A stretch of DNA of 64,000 bases from Nitrospira sp. GTDB taxonomy: Bacteria > Nitrospirota > Nitrospiria > Nitrospirales > UBA8639. Location of the stretch: positions 2,056,001 through 2,120,000 of the forward strand of contig CP058931.1 in the NCBI GenBank assembly GCA_024760505.1, in the 5' to 3' direction. The position numbers were made by a program, and so were the translations under genes. Under the pieces are notes generated by a model that saw only the letters and a list, made by a program, of their open reading frames with translations, was not told the DNA's origin and ran no database searches. The stretch's first letter is position 1. Each line of letters opens with the position of its first letter. Below are positions 44,666-54,435 of this stretch, piece by piece.

Positions 44666-46096
44666 ATGAGTGAGGTTCGAGTTCGTTTTGCGCCAAGTCC
44701 GACTGGATTCCTCCATATTGGTGGGGTGCGGACAGCGTTGTTTAATTGGTTATTTGCGCGCCATGAGGGTGGAACCTTTATCCTCCGTATTGAGGACACC
44801 GATCGGGACCGGTCCACGGATGATGCTATTCAGGTCATTCTGGATGGCTTGAAATGGACCGGATTGAATTGGGATGAGGGGCCTTTCCGCCAAACCGACC
44901 GGTTAGAGTTGTATCGCGACCGGGCGATGGAACTCTTGAAGCGAAAGCTGGCCTACTGGTGCGTCTGTACGCCTGAGGAATTAGACACAAGACGAAAAGA
45001 AGCTCAGGCTAAGGGCGAATCCATTAAATATGATGGGCGGTGTCGACATCGAGGCATTTCCGACCCTGCCGAACCGGCGGCTCTTCGCTTTCTAACCCCG
45101 CAGGAAGGGCAGACCGTCGTCCATGATCTCATTAAAGGCCAGATTGTGTTTGATAACACGGTCATGGACGACCTCATCATCCTCAGGTCCAATGGCTATC
45201 CTACCTATAATTTTTCGGTGGTGGTGGATGACGGACTTATGAACATTTCCCATGTCATTCGCGGGGATGATCATGTCAACAACACCCCGCGACAGGTCCC
45301 GCTCTTTTCAGCTCTGGGGTTTTCGGTGCCTCAGTTTGCTCACCTGCCCATGATTCTGGGGTCTGATAAAACGCGTCTGTCCAAACGTCATGGAGCCACA
45401 TCGGTGTTGGCCTATAAAGAGATGGGGTATCTGCCGGAAGCGCTCATCAATTATCTGGTCCGTCTGGGATGGTCCCATGGAGATCAGGAAATTTTCTCAA
45501 TTCAGGAAATGGTCGAGTTTTTCGATTTTAAGCAGGTACAGGCCTCAGCAGCCGTCTTTAATCCTGAAAAATTACGCTGGGTCAATGCGCAGTACATTAG
45601 AAACAGCGAACCTAAACAGGTAGCCGACGCTCTCTTGCCTTTTTTGCAAAACGCAGGCTATGACCAGGCTGTCTTGTCTAGAATTCCTGGAGGAGCAGAG
45701 GCCTTGATCCCGCCCTTGCGAGAGCGATCAGAGACGCTATTGGATATTGTGCAAGGGGCTGTACCCTACCTGACAGAGCCTATGACGATGGAGGAAGAGG
45801 CTGCGAACAAACATCTCACCCAGACGATCGCTCCGATTCTTAAGGAATTTGCCGATCAGGTGGAGGTCGTTGAGGACTTTTCCAAGGAAACTCTGGAGCG
45901 CATCCTCCATAGCCTTATCGAGCGTCATGGGCTCAAAATGGGTAAAGTGGCTCAACCGTTACGCGTGGCGTTGACAGGCCGGACAGTCAGCCCCGGCATT
46001 TATGAAGTGATGGCGCTATTAGGAAAAGAGCGGTCACTTCAACGCATCCGTGCCGGGGTTGAGCGGGCCATCACTGGCAATAACCAGCCTTCCTGA
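44666..46096 (+). CDS. gltX: Glutamyl-tRNA synthetase
   Basis: Class I synthetase, 476 aa. The HIGH-type motif is in RFAPSPTGFLHIGGVRTALF, the KMSKS-type motif is KTRLSKRHGATSVLAY, and LRIEDTDRDRSTDDAIQVIL follows as usual. The C-terminal anticodon-binding domain is complete. Bacteria that lack GlnRS use a non-discriminating GluRS that also charges tRNA-Gln; I cannot tell which type this is. A tRNA-Gln(CTG) gene lies 57 bases downstream on the same strand. The Shine-Dalgarno is weak (GGTGA). Confidence 0.95.
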   Translation: MSEVRVRFAPSPTGFLHIGGVRTALFNWLFARHEGGTFILRIEDTDRDRSTDDAIQVILDGLKWTGLNWDEGPFRQTDRLELYRDRAMELLKRKLAYWCVCTPEELDTRRKEAQAKGESIKYDGRCRHRGISDPAEPAALRFLTPQEGQTVVHDLIKGQIVFDNTVMDDLIILRSNGYPTYNFSVVVDDGLMNISHVIRGDDHVNNTPRQVPLFSALGFSVPQFAHLPMILGSDKTRLSKRHGATSVLAYKEMGYLPEALINYLVRLGWSHGDQEIFSIQEMVEFFDFKQVQASAAVFNPEKLRWVNAQYIRNSEPKQVADALLPFLQNAGYDQAVLSRIPGGAEALIPPLRERSETLLDIVQGAVPYLTEPMTMEEEAANKHLTQTIAPILKEFADQVEVVEDFSKETLERILHSLIERHGLKMGKVAQPLRVALTGRTVSPGIYEVMALLGKERSLQRIRAGVERAITGNNQPS

Positions 46097-46153
46097 TTTG
46101 TCTTGCTGCTTCGCTTGACTGCTTCTGAATAGTGAATTAAGCTCAGCCTAGGT

Positions 46154-46227
46154 TGGGGGATCGTCTAGCGGTAGGACGCCAGATTCTGGATCTGGCTGCC
46201 CAGGTTCGATCCCTGGTCCCCCAGCCA
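46154..46227 (+). tRNA. tRNA-Gln (anticodon CTG)
   Basis: 74 bases including encoded CCA. Acceptor stem TGGGGGA/TCCCCCA, D arm with CTAGCGGTAG, anticodon stem CCAGA-TTCTGGA-TCTGG giving anticodon CTG, T arm CCAGG-TTCGATC-CCTGG, then G and CCA. All four arms pair. It reads Gln CAG codons. Confidence 0.96.
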
Positions 46228-46502
46228 ACTTTCTAAAATTCCACAAGTCTTTCGCAAAATACATCGCTATCAGGAAATAATCCACCTGGTTTTGGGACGG
46301 ATAGGCCCGAGGTCCCCTATTTTGTAATTTCTTGAGTTCACTCAACACTCGGAGACGAAAGGCTTAGGATAGGAAGAAAGGTTTCTGTCTGATTGTTGAA
46401 CTGGTTAAGTAATCCTGAGAAAATTAAAAACCCAGAGGGGACGATCAACCCAGAATGAAACAATGTCACATTACAAAGAATGATCATGTAAGAGGGGACG
46501 CC

Positions 46503-46778
46503 ATGAATCTTCATCAACGCGGCACGGAGCTGATTAATGGCCTGAAGGATCATATACTAGAGGTTCTTCGTGGGCATCCGGATGCAGAGCCGGGAGGGAC
46601 GGGGGTTTTTCAGGAAGAAATTGCCCGTCGGGCTGGGTTGCATAATATGGGCACCGGGGAATTGGATCACACCTGTGGTGAGATGTTGCGGTTGCTCCAT
46701 AAGGAAGGCATGATTGAACTCGTGGAAAAGGCTGAGCAGGATGAAAAGAGGAAGCGCTGGCGTTTGAATTCACGATAA
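46503..46778 (+). CDS. Small winged-helix-like hypothetical protein
   Basis: 91 aa from ATG 46503 (MNLHQRGTELINGLKDHILE), with AGGGGA upstream; the in-frame upstream ATG 46455 is less likely. The middle part VFQEEIARRAGLHNMGTGEL and EMLRLLHKEGMIELVEKAEQ suggests a helix-turn-helix with wing (start-of-transcription or restriction-type accessory protein), but the family is not clear. It is a single gene between tRNA-Gln and a convergent haem protein. Confidence 0.6.
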   Translation: MNLHQRGTELINGLKDHILEVLRGHPDAEPGGTGVFQEEIARRAGLHNMGTGELDHTCGEMLRLLHKEGMIELVEKAEQDEKRKRWRLNSR

Positions 46779-46989
46779 GTTTTGGTTCGTTTCTCCAACT
46801 TTACACTTCAATTGATGAGGATTGTTTTTGAAAGGTAGCCAGGGGTAGGGGTGATCATTAACAGAACGCTTTTTTTGAATATCTCCTGGATGAGATTTTA
46901 CTCGTATTTGCTTTTTTTCCCCCACAAAAGAGTAGGTGATCTCTCCTCTTATCAAAGAACGGCCTCTATACGTCTTTACGAAATGGTCT

Positions 46990-47748
46990 CTAGGGAAAGG
47001 GTAATTTCACACTGATAGCCCCCGCTAACTCACCTTCTTTTCCCCCTTCTTTCTCGTAGCCAGATACATCTCTTTCACCTTTGGGCCCCCCATGACAGGT
47101 TAAGCAAGCTTTCTCATAGTAGAGTGGCAGCATGACCAGTACACTCTTTTCATCTTCAATGGTCTTACTGAATACTGCATTCCGGTTGCCAGGGGCAGAA
47201 GTTGTAAAGGTTTGCATCATTTCTCTTTCAAAGGCATCAGCTTTGTTTTTGGGGTTTCTTAACAAATGATCAGGCGCCGTCTGCTTTAAATAGACTTTTG
47301 ACCAATTTTGGAAACGCCTGGCCGTTTCGGTGCCATAGGTGGCGGGAATGAGCCCTTTGAATTTGACGCCTTCAAAGTTTATGACTGTTTGATAGCTTGC
47401 TACGGTTTTCTGACTTTCTTCTACGAGTCTAGCCAATAATGGCTTGGCTTGATCTGGGATTTGTGCATTCTGCAGGTTATGTAGATCAATCCCCATTCGT
47501 TCCTTGTATAACGCTGCCATCTGTTTCTCGAATACCTCCGGGGTAAAGCCCTTGTCGCCTTTGTTTGCATCATTGATTAACCCTTGATTCTGGCCGATTG
47601 TTACTCGACCTGCATCCAATAATGTGGCCAAAAGCCGACCTGTTTCCACAATGTCGGAATTGGCATGGGCCATCAGGGGGCTGATCCATACACACCAGAT
47701 CATTAACACACCCCATCTTCTCAAAACTCGACGGGACACCTGTTTCAT
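46990..47748 (-). CDS. Periplasmic DUF3365 (Tll0287-like) c-type haem protein
   Basis: 252 aa from ATG 47748, with GGGAGA upstream. It starts with a signal peptide (MKQVSRRVLRRWGVLMIWCV, cleavage after MAHA). The body shows the DUF3365 pattern, with FKGLIPATYGTETARRFQNW and a single c-type haem site CLTCH at residues 215-219 in YYEKACLTCHGGPKGE. Family members are small redox or sensor haem proteins. It is alone, convergent with the small wHTH-like gene, and opens a long gene-poor gap. Confidence 0.88.
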   Translation of the reverse strand: MKQVSRRVLRRWGVLMIWCVWISPLMAHANSDIVETGRLLATLLDAGRVTIGQNQGLINDANKGDKGFTPEVFEKQMAALYKERMGIDLHNLQNAQIPDQAKPLLARLVEESQKTVASYQTVINFEGVKFKGLIPATYGTETARRFQNWSKVYLKQTAPDHLLRNPKNKADAFEREMMQTFTTSAPGNRNAVFSKTIEDEKSVLVMLPLYYEKACLTCHGGPKGERDVSGYEKEGGKEGELAGAISVKLPFP

Positions 47749-49673
47749 ACTGTCTCTCCCTAATGAATAAGGATATCGCAAACTTCTTGGGACAACTTCT
47801 GGATCATCCTTTGAAGTGTAAAATGTTAACAAGGAAAAATTGGGGCGCACAAAAAAAGCAATTTTGCCGTGAAGCTGAGAGAATGCTGCTTGGGACCTCC
47901 TTCACGCTAAGGGGCAAAGAATACAAGAACCTGAAAATCTGTTCAACTCAGAAAAGGAAGCAGGGAAAGTGGGAAGACGGAGACGCCGGCCATTTTCTGG
48001 TACCCCATTTGGGGTATAACCAGATAGCTCGCAAGGGCTACTGCAATTCCATATGAATTTACACGTGAAGAGTAGCTACTAAATTGGCGCCATTAGGAAA
48101 TCTCAGGGAGAGCCTGCCAGGTACGAATTCATGGTAAGGAAGTATGATCGAAGTTCAGTGTTGAGTTCATGACCCGAATCAGTGACGAAGACGAATCCGT
48201 AATTATCACTCCGGTAGATGGACGGGCCGACTTGTGGCAGCGGTTGTACGACCGATAATGGTTGAATGCGAGGCGGAGTTGGTCGGCGCTTTGCGTTGCC
48301 TTTGTTCGTCCGTAGGCGTGGCAGGCATTGGTCAAAGCGCCGGCAGAAATAAAGACGACGTAGTTGCTGACCCCATATTTCCCACGGTTTAGTATTGGAT
48401 AAAACGAACCAAAGATTAGATCCCCAGAGATAGCCTTACCTGATATATCAGCTTTTCAGTGTGCGTAAGCGCGCCGACAAAAATTCAGGGAATTGCCAAC
48501 AATGGGAAAGTTATTGAGGGAGAAGAAAAGTGTTTGGAGGCAAGATTTGCTCTCAAAAGCAAGTTCTTTCGTAGATTCCCGCTTTTCACCAGCATTGAAA
48601 ATAGCTCGCTCCAGTTGAACGAGAAGGAACCTAAAAGGTTTATGCTTCAAGTAGGCTTGGAACTGAAAGAGAGAAATGCAAATTTCCTTGGCACTTGCCT
48701 GCCCCAAAACGTTCTATGATGTCCTGGCGATTTCTCCTAGAAAACACATTGTAAGCATATTTTCCCCTCTGCCAATTTTCCTTGTTGATCTTTCCGCACC
48801 CAAATCCCTACGGTAAATATCCTGGAGGAACGTGGGAAGATGTCATGTGGCTGGATAATCAGCCCTTCTTAAAAATGCGCATCGCGCCTAAAGTTCAGAG
48901 GGAAGATTATCGACAAAAAAGCGAACCGTATTCATATGTGTCCTGCTATTTGTTGCCGTCCTTGGCATAAAATAGGCTTAGACGGTGCTCCGTTCCATCC
49001 TCAGAAAAGGAATTCTTCTCTTTTTCCAACCCCCGTCGGACAACAAAGAATGTTCCAATCAGAATGAAGCAATGGCCATTCAACTGCTATCCTATTTGAA
49101 GGCATTCAAGCATCCCAACATAGGATGCACTCTTAATCCCGCCTCGAGCTTTTAATGGATATCAAATAAAAATATCGAATTTTCTATGTTTTTGTTGGGA
49201 TTCCTCAATACCAATTGACCCGTTTTCGCTTGTTAAGAAAATCAAGAAGGGTTGCCTTCAAATGGTGTATTGGTAGTTTTTTTATCCTTCAAATTCGAAA
49301 TCCTAAGGCTAAGCAAATTTTGGACTTACCTCTCTCTAATGAATTAAGGGGATTCCAATTGGCCGAATCCGTTGCTTTAGGACTAAATTTGTGGCATCCA
49401 CAAGCCTTGCACAGATTCTTTCTATGGAGTGGTTGGAATTCTTGAGATATACTAATGTTCCTCGCTCATGCATCCAATACATAACTACACACACAACTCG
49501 TCGGAAAAATGGCATACTTTTTCAATGAAAGAGCATGTTTTTTCTTCTTTAGTTGTCATGGACAAAGGGGAATAATAGATTGAATGGAAGTGGCAGCATA
49601 ACTTTTTTGATCGGCTTCCCAACGAATTTTCTTTCAGAGGGAATAAATGGAGCTGTTGAAAGGAGGAAATACA
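47749..49673. other. Gene-poor gap of about 1.9 kb
   Basis: No gene here has both a ribosome-binding site and recognisable content. Short overlapping frames occur on both strands (for example around 48459-48719 on plus and minus, 49215-49445 on plus). They have no signal, motif or Shine-Dalgarno I trust. The region is AT-rich in parts. The minus-strand frame around 48130-48360 reads like a protein (YVVFISAGALTNACHAYG) and may be a decayed gene end. Confidence 0.5.
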
Positions 49674-50051
49674 ATGAAAATCGTGATGCCGGTATCTGTC
49701 ATACTTTGGATAATGCTGATTAGTGCCCCGCTCCTGAAAGCAGAGGTTATTGTTGAAACATATGGTGGAGAAGAGGAAGCCAAGTCTCTTGAACATCGTC
49801 AGGAAAACCGTCGACCAGGTAAAGCCCCAATGCGGATTGAAGAGCCGGATGGGACGCTACGACCTATTCAATCTGGCTCGACACCCCAGAGTCGTATGAG
49901 TACGGAGGGCTTACGGGATGTTCCGGATGCGGGGGGAGGAACAATGGTGAATGTTGAGGGTCGGTTTCAGTCTATCCTGAAAGTGCCTGACGGAGCGGAC
50001 CATGCGATTCATCAGCATGAACCTGAGCACCTAGAGCCATTAAAACCCTGA
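49674..50051 (+). CDS. Small exported hypothetical protein
   Basis: 125 aa from ATG 49674, with AAAGGAGG seven bases upstream. Signal peptide MKIVMPVSVILWIMLISAPL with likely cleavage after LLKA. The mature part is hydrophilic and Glu/Pro/Arg-rich (GGEEEAKSLEHRQENRRPGK, EPDGTLRPIQSGST), probably unstructured. It ends 29 bases before the large protease-like gene on the same strand, so they may be co-expressed. Not recognised. Confidence 0.7.
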   Translation: MKIVMPVSVILWIMLISAPLLKAEVIVETYGGEEEAKSLEHRQENRRPGKAPMRIEEPDGTLRPIQSGSTPQSRMSTEGLRDVPDAGGGTMVNVEGRFQSILKVPDGADHAIHQHEPEHLEPLKP

Positions 50052-50080
50052 AGATTGCTGGATAAAACCCTTTTTCATCC

Positions 50081-51967
50081 ATGAAATATTCTAAGGCCGA
50101 CATACTGAGAAGCCCTTCTCCTTCGCAGTTACCGATTCCCTTCGGCCTCTGCGTGTCCGGATTTCTGGTCGTCTTATTCTTTGGCTGCTTTGGCCTCTTG
50201 ACTGAAACCTTCGGTGCCACCATCATTATCGTGAATAAAGATAGTCCCGGGGAAGGATTTAACGATCCTGCGCCTTTTACCCCAGTGGGTGGAAATACGG
50301 CCACCACCCTTGGAGAGGCACGGTTGAAAGCCTTTGAGTACGCGGCAAATATTTTAGCGCAGGTGCTGGTGAGCACGGTGGGCATTCGAGTCGATGCTCG
50401 AATTGATTCCTTGGGAGCCGGAATACTGGGATCGGCTGGTCCTAATACCGTCCATCGGAATTTCCCCAATGCTCCTGTGGCCAATACCTGGTATGTCCAA
50501 TCCCTCGCCAATAAACTTGCAGAACAGGACCTGGATCTTACTACCAGTGATATAAGTGCCACCTTCAGCGCAAATTTTTCGAATTGGTATTTTGGGCTGG
50601 ATGCCAATCCCCCATCTGGACAATTTGATTTTGTTACCGTGGTGCTTCATGAAATTATTCATGGTCTTGGTTTTTTGTCACTTGTTGATGTGCAAACCGG
50701 AGAGAAATTCCTAGGAACCGATGATGTTTTTATGCGTTGGTTGGAGCTTCATGGATCCAGTCCGGCCAATTACCCCTTAATGGCCGATAGCCAAAGGCAA
50801 TATGCGAATGTGGCGAGTCCGAATCTTCATTTTGTTGGTGTCAATCTTCAAGAGGCATCCGGGACCCTGACGGCTGGACGAACAGATACTCATGTTCAGA
50901 TGTACGCTCCAAACCCGGTTCAATTGGGTTCATCGGTGTCTCATTTCACGAATACAATTAAGCCTGATCAGCTGATGGAGCCTGGAATAGCTTCCGGAAG
51001 GGCGATTCATGATCTCGGATTAGCTCAACCTCTGCTGCAAGATTTAGGATGGATATTTGAGGCTGGTGTGAGTTTCCCAACTCGGAATGATGTCAACGGT
51101 GACGAGAAGGCAGACCTCGTCTGGCGCAACACGAGCACGTGGGCTGTTGCGATTTGGTTGATGAATGGTTCTACAATTGCTTCCTCCGGTTCACTGGGCG
51201 TGGTGTCGTCGAAGTGGCAGGTTGCCGGTACCGGAGATGTCAATGAGGACGGGAAAGCAGATGTCATTTGGCGTCATAGCGATACAGGATCGGTAGCGGT
51301 GTGGCAGATGAATGGTCTCACTGTCATGTCGGTGGGTTTTCCGGGTAGTGCTTCTATGGATTGGCAAATCGCGAGTGTGGGTGATGTCAACGGCGACGGG
51401 AGGGCGGACCTCGTTTGGCGAAACACGAGTAGTGGGGAAGTGACGATTTGGCTAATGAACGGCTCAATGATTGGTTCTTCCGGCCACTTGGGCGCCGTGC
51501 CGTTGGAATGGCGAATATCCGGGACCGGAGATATGAATGCCGATGGAAAAGTGGATCTTATTTGGCGGAATGACCTGACTGGCGCAGTGGAAGTGTGGCT
51601 TATGCAAGGGCTCACGGTCCTGTCAGTAGGTTTCCCTGGAGAGGCTTCCACGGATTGGCAGATTGCAGGTGTGGGTGATGTGAATGATGACGGGATGGGG
51701 GACCTGGTTTGGCGTAAAACGAGTAACGGGGAGGTTGCAATTTGGTTAATGAATGGGGTGACTCTCAGCTCGCCGGGTTTCTTTGGCGTAGTGCCTCAGG
51801 GGTGGGAGATTGCGAACACCAGTGATGTCAATGGGGATGGGAGCGCAGATATAATTTGGCGTAACAAGCAGACGGGTACGGTGGCGGTGTGGATGATGAA
51901 TGGGCTCACCGTCATGTCGATTGGCTTTCCAGGCAGTACCTCAATCAATTGGAAAATCCAATATTAG
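50081..51967 (+). CDS. Secreted putative metalloprotease with FG-GAP-type repeats
   Basis: 628 aa with a signal/anchor segment (about residues 21-45). The catalytic-like part shows VVLHEIIHGLGFLS (HEIIH at 190-194) and a later MEPGIASGRAIHDLGLAQPL ending in LQDLGW, as in putative secreted metalloproteases. The residue where metzincins keep the third His is Ser, so the third zinc ligand must lie elsewhere or is lost. Residues 340-628 hold six repeats of the DVNGDGKADLVWRNTSTGEV type, with calcium-binding DxNxDG loops. This suggests an extracellular protein stabilised by calcium. No clear promoter is visible upstream; it follows the small exported gene. Confidence 0.82.
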   Translation: MKYSKADILRSPSPSQLPIPFGLCVSGFLVVLFFGCFGLLTETFGATIIIVNKDSPGEGFNDPAPFTPVGGNTATTLGEARLKAFEYAANILAQVLVSTVGIRVDARIDSLGAGILGSAGPNTVHRNFPNAPVANTWYVQSLANKLAEQDLDLTTSDISATFSANFSNWYFGLDANPPSGQFDFVTVVLHEIIHGLGFLSLVDVQTGEKFLGTDDVFMRWLELHGSSPANYPLMADSQRQYANVASPNLHFVGVNLQEASGTLTAGRTDTHVQMYAPNPVQLGSSVSHFTNTIKPDQLMEPGIASGRAIHDLGLAQPLLQDLGWIFEAGVSFPTRNDVNGDEKADLVWRNTSTWAVAIWLMNGSTIASSGSLGVVSSKWQVAGTGDVNEDGKADVIWRHSDTGSVAVWQMNGLTVMSVGFPGSASMDWQIASVGDVNGDGRADLVWRNTSSGEVTIWLMNGSMIGSSGHLGAVPLEWRISGTGDMNADGKVDLIWRNDLTGAVEVWLMQGLTVLSVGFPGEASTDWQIAGVGDVNDDGMGDLVWRKTSNGEVAIWLMNGVTLSSPGFFGVVPQGWEIANTSDVNGDGSADIIWRNKQTGTVAVWMMNGLTVMSIGFPGSTSINWKIQY

Positions 51968-52285
51968 GGAAGGTTAAAAAAGAAATCTACAACAAAATAC
52001 ATATAATTAACTAAATTGTTGTTTCCTCATGAAAGCGGGTTGAGATGCAAAACGCATGTGAGCGGATTTGCCGGGAGTCCAAGAAGTAGTTTGAGATTAA
52101 GAGCACAGGTCGTCGTCCCAGTTGTCACGCTGATGCTGGAATTTGCCTTTTACTAATGGCAAGTTTTGGTTTCCAGGTGCATTGTTTTTAAGGGGTCATA
52201 TTATTTCGAGCCATTCTTGGCTGAGATTAGTTCAATTGGGAAGGCATGATCTGGTGATGACAAGCTTTTTCCCTTGTATGTGAGT
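51968..52285. other. Gene-free gap
   Basis: 318 bases, AT-rich. No gene or strong signal seen. Confidence 0.4.
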
Positions 52286-52546
52286 ATGGGTATGCTGATG
52301 GCCAATGTGAAATGGTGGTGGGCAGCTATGCTTGGGGGCAGCATCTTGCTTGCGGTACCCGGGCATTCCGAGATTGGCGCCATCATAGGTGATGTGGTTG
52401 GGCATTTTTTTTCTGCCCTGATCTTAGCCATTGTGCCGATTCTGGGATATCGTCTGTTCTATGAACGGATTGGTGAAAAGGAAATCACCTATATCTTTGG
52501 TGCCGCCTGGATCTATCTGGTGTTTTCGCAATTGGTTGGATGGTGA
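52286..52546 (+). CDS. Small membrane protein
   Basis: 86 aa (several possible starts: 52274 TTG, 52286, 52292, 52298 ATG). Three hydrophobic segments (for example WAAMLGGSILLAVPGH, VGHFFSALILAIVPILGYRL and IFGAAWIYLVFSQLVGW). It lacks a good Shine-Dalgarno. The family is unknown. It is followed by the IS5-family element after about 460 bases. Confidence 0.45.
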   Translation: MGMLMANVKWWWAAMLGGSILLAVPGHSEIGAIIGDVVGHFFSALILAIVPILGYRLFYERIGEKEITYIFGAAWIYLVFSQLVGW

Positions 52547-53003
52547 AAGTATACTTTAAAACATCGAGTATAATCGTTTTAAAGCATTTTCTGCTTACTC
52601 TCAGCCAAAAAGAAAGAGAAACATTGGGCGTTTAAAACATATCGATGCGGTAGATTGCGAGCCCCCTCCAGTTGAATATTTGATGCCACTTCTGATCACA
52701 ATGATGCATTAGAAGTGATCTCCTTCAATCTCTCTGAGAGCGTTTATTTCGCACGCAAACTTGATTTTGATCCAAACGCGGGGAGCAACATAAACAGACC
52801 TGTCGATATTAGTAATCGTAACGCACGTGTTAGCTCTGTGAGCAGACAAATTGGATTCCTATACTGATGCCTTAGGAACCGACTCATGTGAGGCCGATTT
52901 TCCTGACAAACAGGTTTTGGGCAACTGGCCAAGTTTCCCGTGCTTCAGGTGTGGGCTCATGAGATTAGAGGTTCGTTTAAGCATTGCTTCAGCTCAATCA
53001 TAA
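52547..53003. other. Gene-free gap before the IS element
   Basis: 457 bases without a supported gene. It ends in the 4-bp direct repeat ATAA (53000-53003). Confidence 0.45.
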
Positions 53004-54258
53004 GGGCATCTCTAAAAACCTCTGACATGCGGGGGAAAATTTGCGATACTCTTGGCCCAAGGAGGATTGCTCATGTCGATACCCCGTCAACTCAGCTTTT
53101 TCGATCTTGCGACTCGTTACCAGGCCCTCAGTCAGCACGGTGATCCCTTAGATGCCCTGGCGTTCCATGTGCCCTGGGAAGCCTTTCGTCCAACTCTTGA
53201 AGCGGTGCTCCATCGTTCGAAGCGGGAGAAGGGAGGCCGTCCCCCCTTTGATGCGGTCCTCATGTGCAAAATCCTTGTGCTGCAAGCGCTGTATAACTTA
53301 TCGGATGATCAAACCGAATACCAGGTCCGTGCTCGATTGTCCTTCATGCGCTTCTTGGGGTTGGATCTCGATCAACGCATTCCCGATGCCAAGACGATCT
53401 GGCTGTTTCGTGAACCCCTGACACAAGCGCAGGTGGTGAAAACCCTGTTTGACCAATTTGAAGCCTACTTGGCCAAGCCCGGATTACAGCCGCGTCGCGG
53501 CCAATTGATTGAGGCCTCCCTGGTGCCGGTGCCCATACAACGGCACTCCCGCGAGGACAACGCCACCATCAAAGCGGGGGACTGCCCGGCTGAGTGGGAC
53601 AAACAGCCCAACAAACGCCGACAGAAAGACACGGAGGCTCGCTGGACGAAGAAGCATGGGGCCAGTCACTATGGGTACAAGAACCAGGTGAACGTCGACA
53701 AGCAGCCTAAGCTCATTCGCCAGTATGCGGTCACCGATGCGGCCGTGCATGATAGGCAAGTGCTTGACGACGTCTTGCTCCCGGCTGAGGCCGGACGCGA
53801 CATTTGGGCGGACTCGGCCTCTCGGGCAGAAGAGATCGAAGCACAGCTCAAGGCCAAACGTCTGCGCTCCAAGATTCACGAGAAAGGGGCTCGCCACAAG
53901 GTCCTGACCGCTCAACAGCACACGCGCAATCGAGCCCGCTCGCGGATTCGCGCCCGAGTTGAACATGTGTTCGGGCACCAGGTCACCGCGATGGGTGGGA
54001 AACTGATTCGCACGATTGGCCTCGCGCGAGCCAGGGCAAAGATCGGGCTGAAGAATTTGACGGACAACTTCCAACGGTTTCTGATTCTCACGATGCCTCG
54101 AACGGTTCAGGAGGTGTAAGAGTGCGGAACGGAGGTGAGCACAGGACGACAAGTGCCCCTCAGATTCCCGCTTGCCCTGTCGCCAACCCCAGTTGAAAAA
54201 CGTATCTGCGAGCAACCGAGACGATTGCGGCCAACGTCAGGAGTTTTTAGAAGTTCCC
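53004..54258 (+). mobile_element. IS5-family insertion sequence, 1255 bp, with target duplication
   Basis: Imperfect terminal inverted repeats: left end GGGCATCTCTAAAAACCTCT (from 53004) and, reversed, right end GGGAACTTCTAAAAACTCCT (to 54258), identical in most positions and continuing into CTGAC. Both sides are flanked by ATAA (53000-53003 and 54259-54262), a 4-bp target-site duplication typical of IS5-family elements. The element is intact in structure and so a fairly recent insertion. One transposase gene fills it. Confidence 0.9.
53073..54119 (+). CDS. IS5-family transposase
   Basis: 348 aa from ATG 53073, with AAGGAGG close upstream. The N-terminal DUF772-like domain (FDAVLMCKILVLQALYNLSD) is followed by the DDE catalytic domain: KHGASHYGYKNQVNVDKQPK, VTDAAVHDRQVLDDVL, RDIWADSASRAEEIE (second Asp) and RARVEHVFGHQVTAMGGKLI (Glu). 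At the first catalytic position, usually VDAT, this protein reads LIEASLVPV, with Glu where Asp is expected. If correct, activity may be altered. A large open frame on the opposite strand is a shadow. The gene looks otherwise complete. Confidence 0.93.
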   Translation: MSIPRQLSFFDLATRYQALSQHGDPLDALAFHVPWEAFRPTLEAVLHRSKREKGGRPPFDAVLMCKILVLQALYNLSDDQTEYQVRARLSFMRFLGLDLDQRIPDAKTIWLFREPLTQAQVVKTLFDQFEAYLAKPGLQPRRGQLIEASLVPVPIQRHSREDNATIKAGDCPAEWDKQPNKRRQKDTEARWTKKHGASHYGYKNQVNVDKQPKLIRQYAVTDAAVHDRQVLDDVLLPAEAGRDIWADSASRAEEIEAQLKAKRLRSKIHEKGARHKVLTAQQHTRNRARSRIRARVEHVFGHQVTAMGGKLIRTIGLARARAKIGLKNLTDNFQRFLILTMPRTVQEV

Positions 54259-54435
54259 ATAAGATTGAGTCATGAATCATGTGACCCATTTTTATTAATT
54301 ATTCTTGTTTTTTTGTGATTAGGGTTTGGCAGCCTTCATGAATTTTTATGGAATTGGAAGTTCTCTTCTCCCCCTATTAAAGAATCTGGCAAAGATTCCG
54401 ATGAAGCATACAGTATTAAAATCGGTCGTATCCTG

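Noticed and set aside
48456..48719. Two overlapping frames of 83-86 codons on opposite strands
   Set aside because: Neither has a Shine-Dalgarno, motif or signal; both cannot be real and neither is supported.
49215..49445. 76-codon plus-strand frame in the gene-poor gap
   Set aside because: Basic and hydrophobic mixture without signals; probably chance.
53484..54215. 243-codon minus-strand frame inside the IS element
   Set aside because: Shadow of the transposase gene; no independent start signal.
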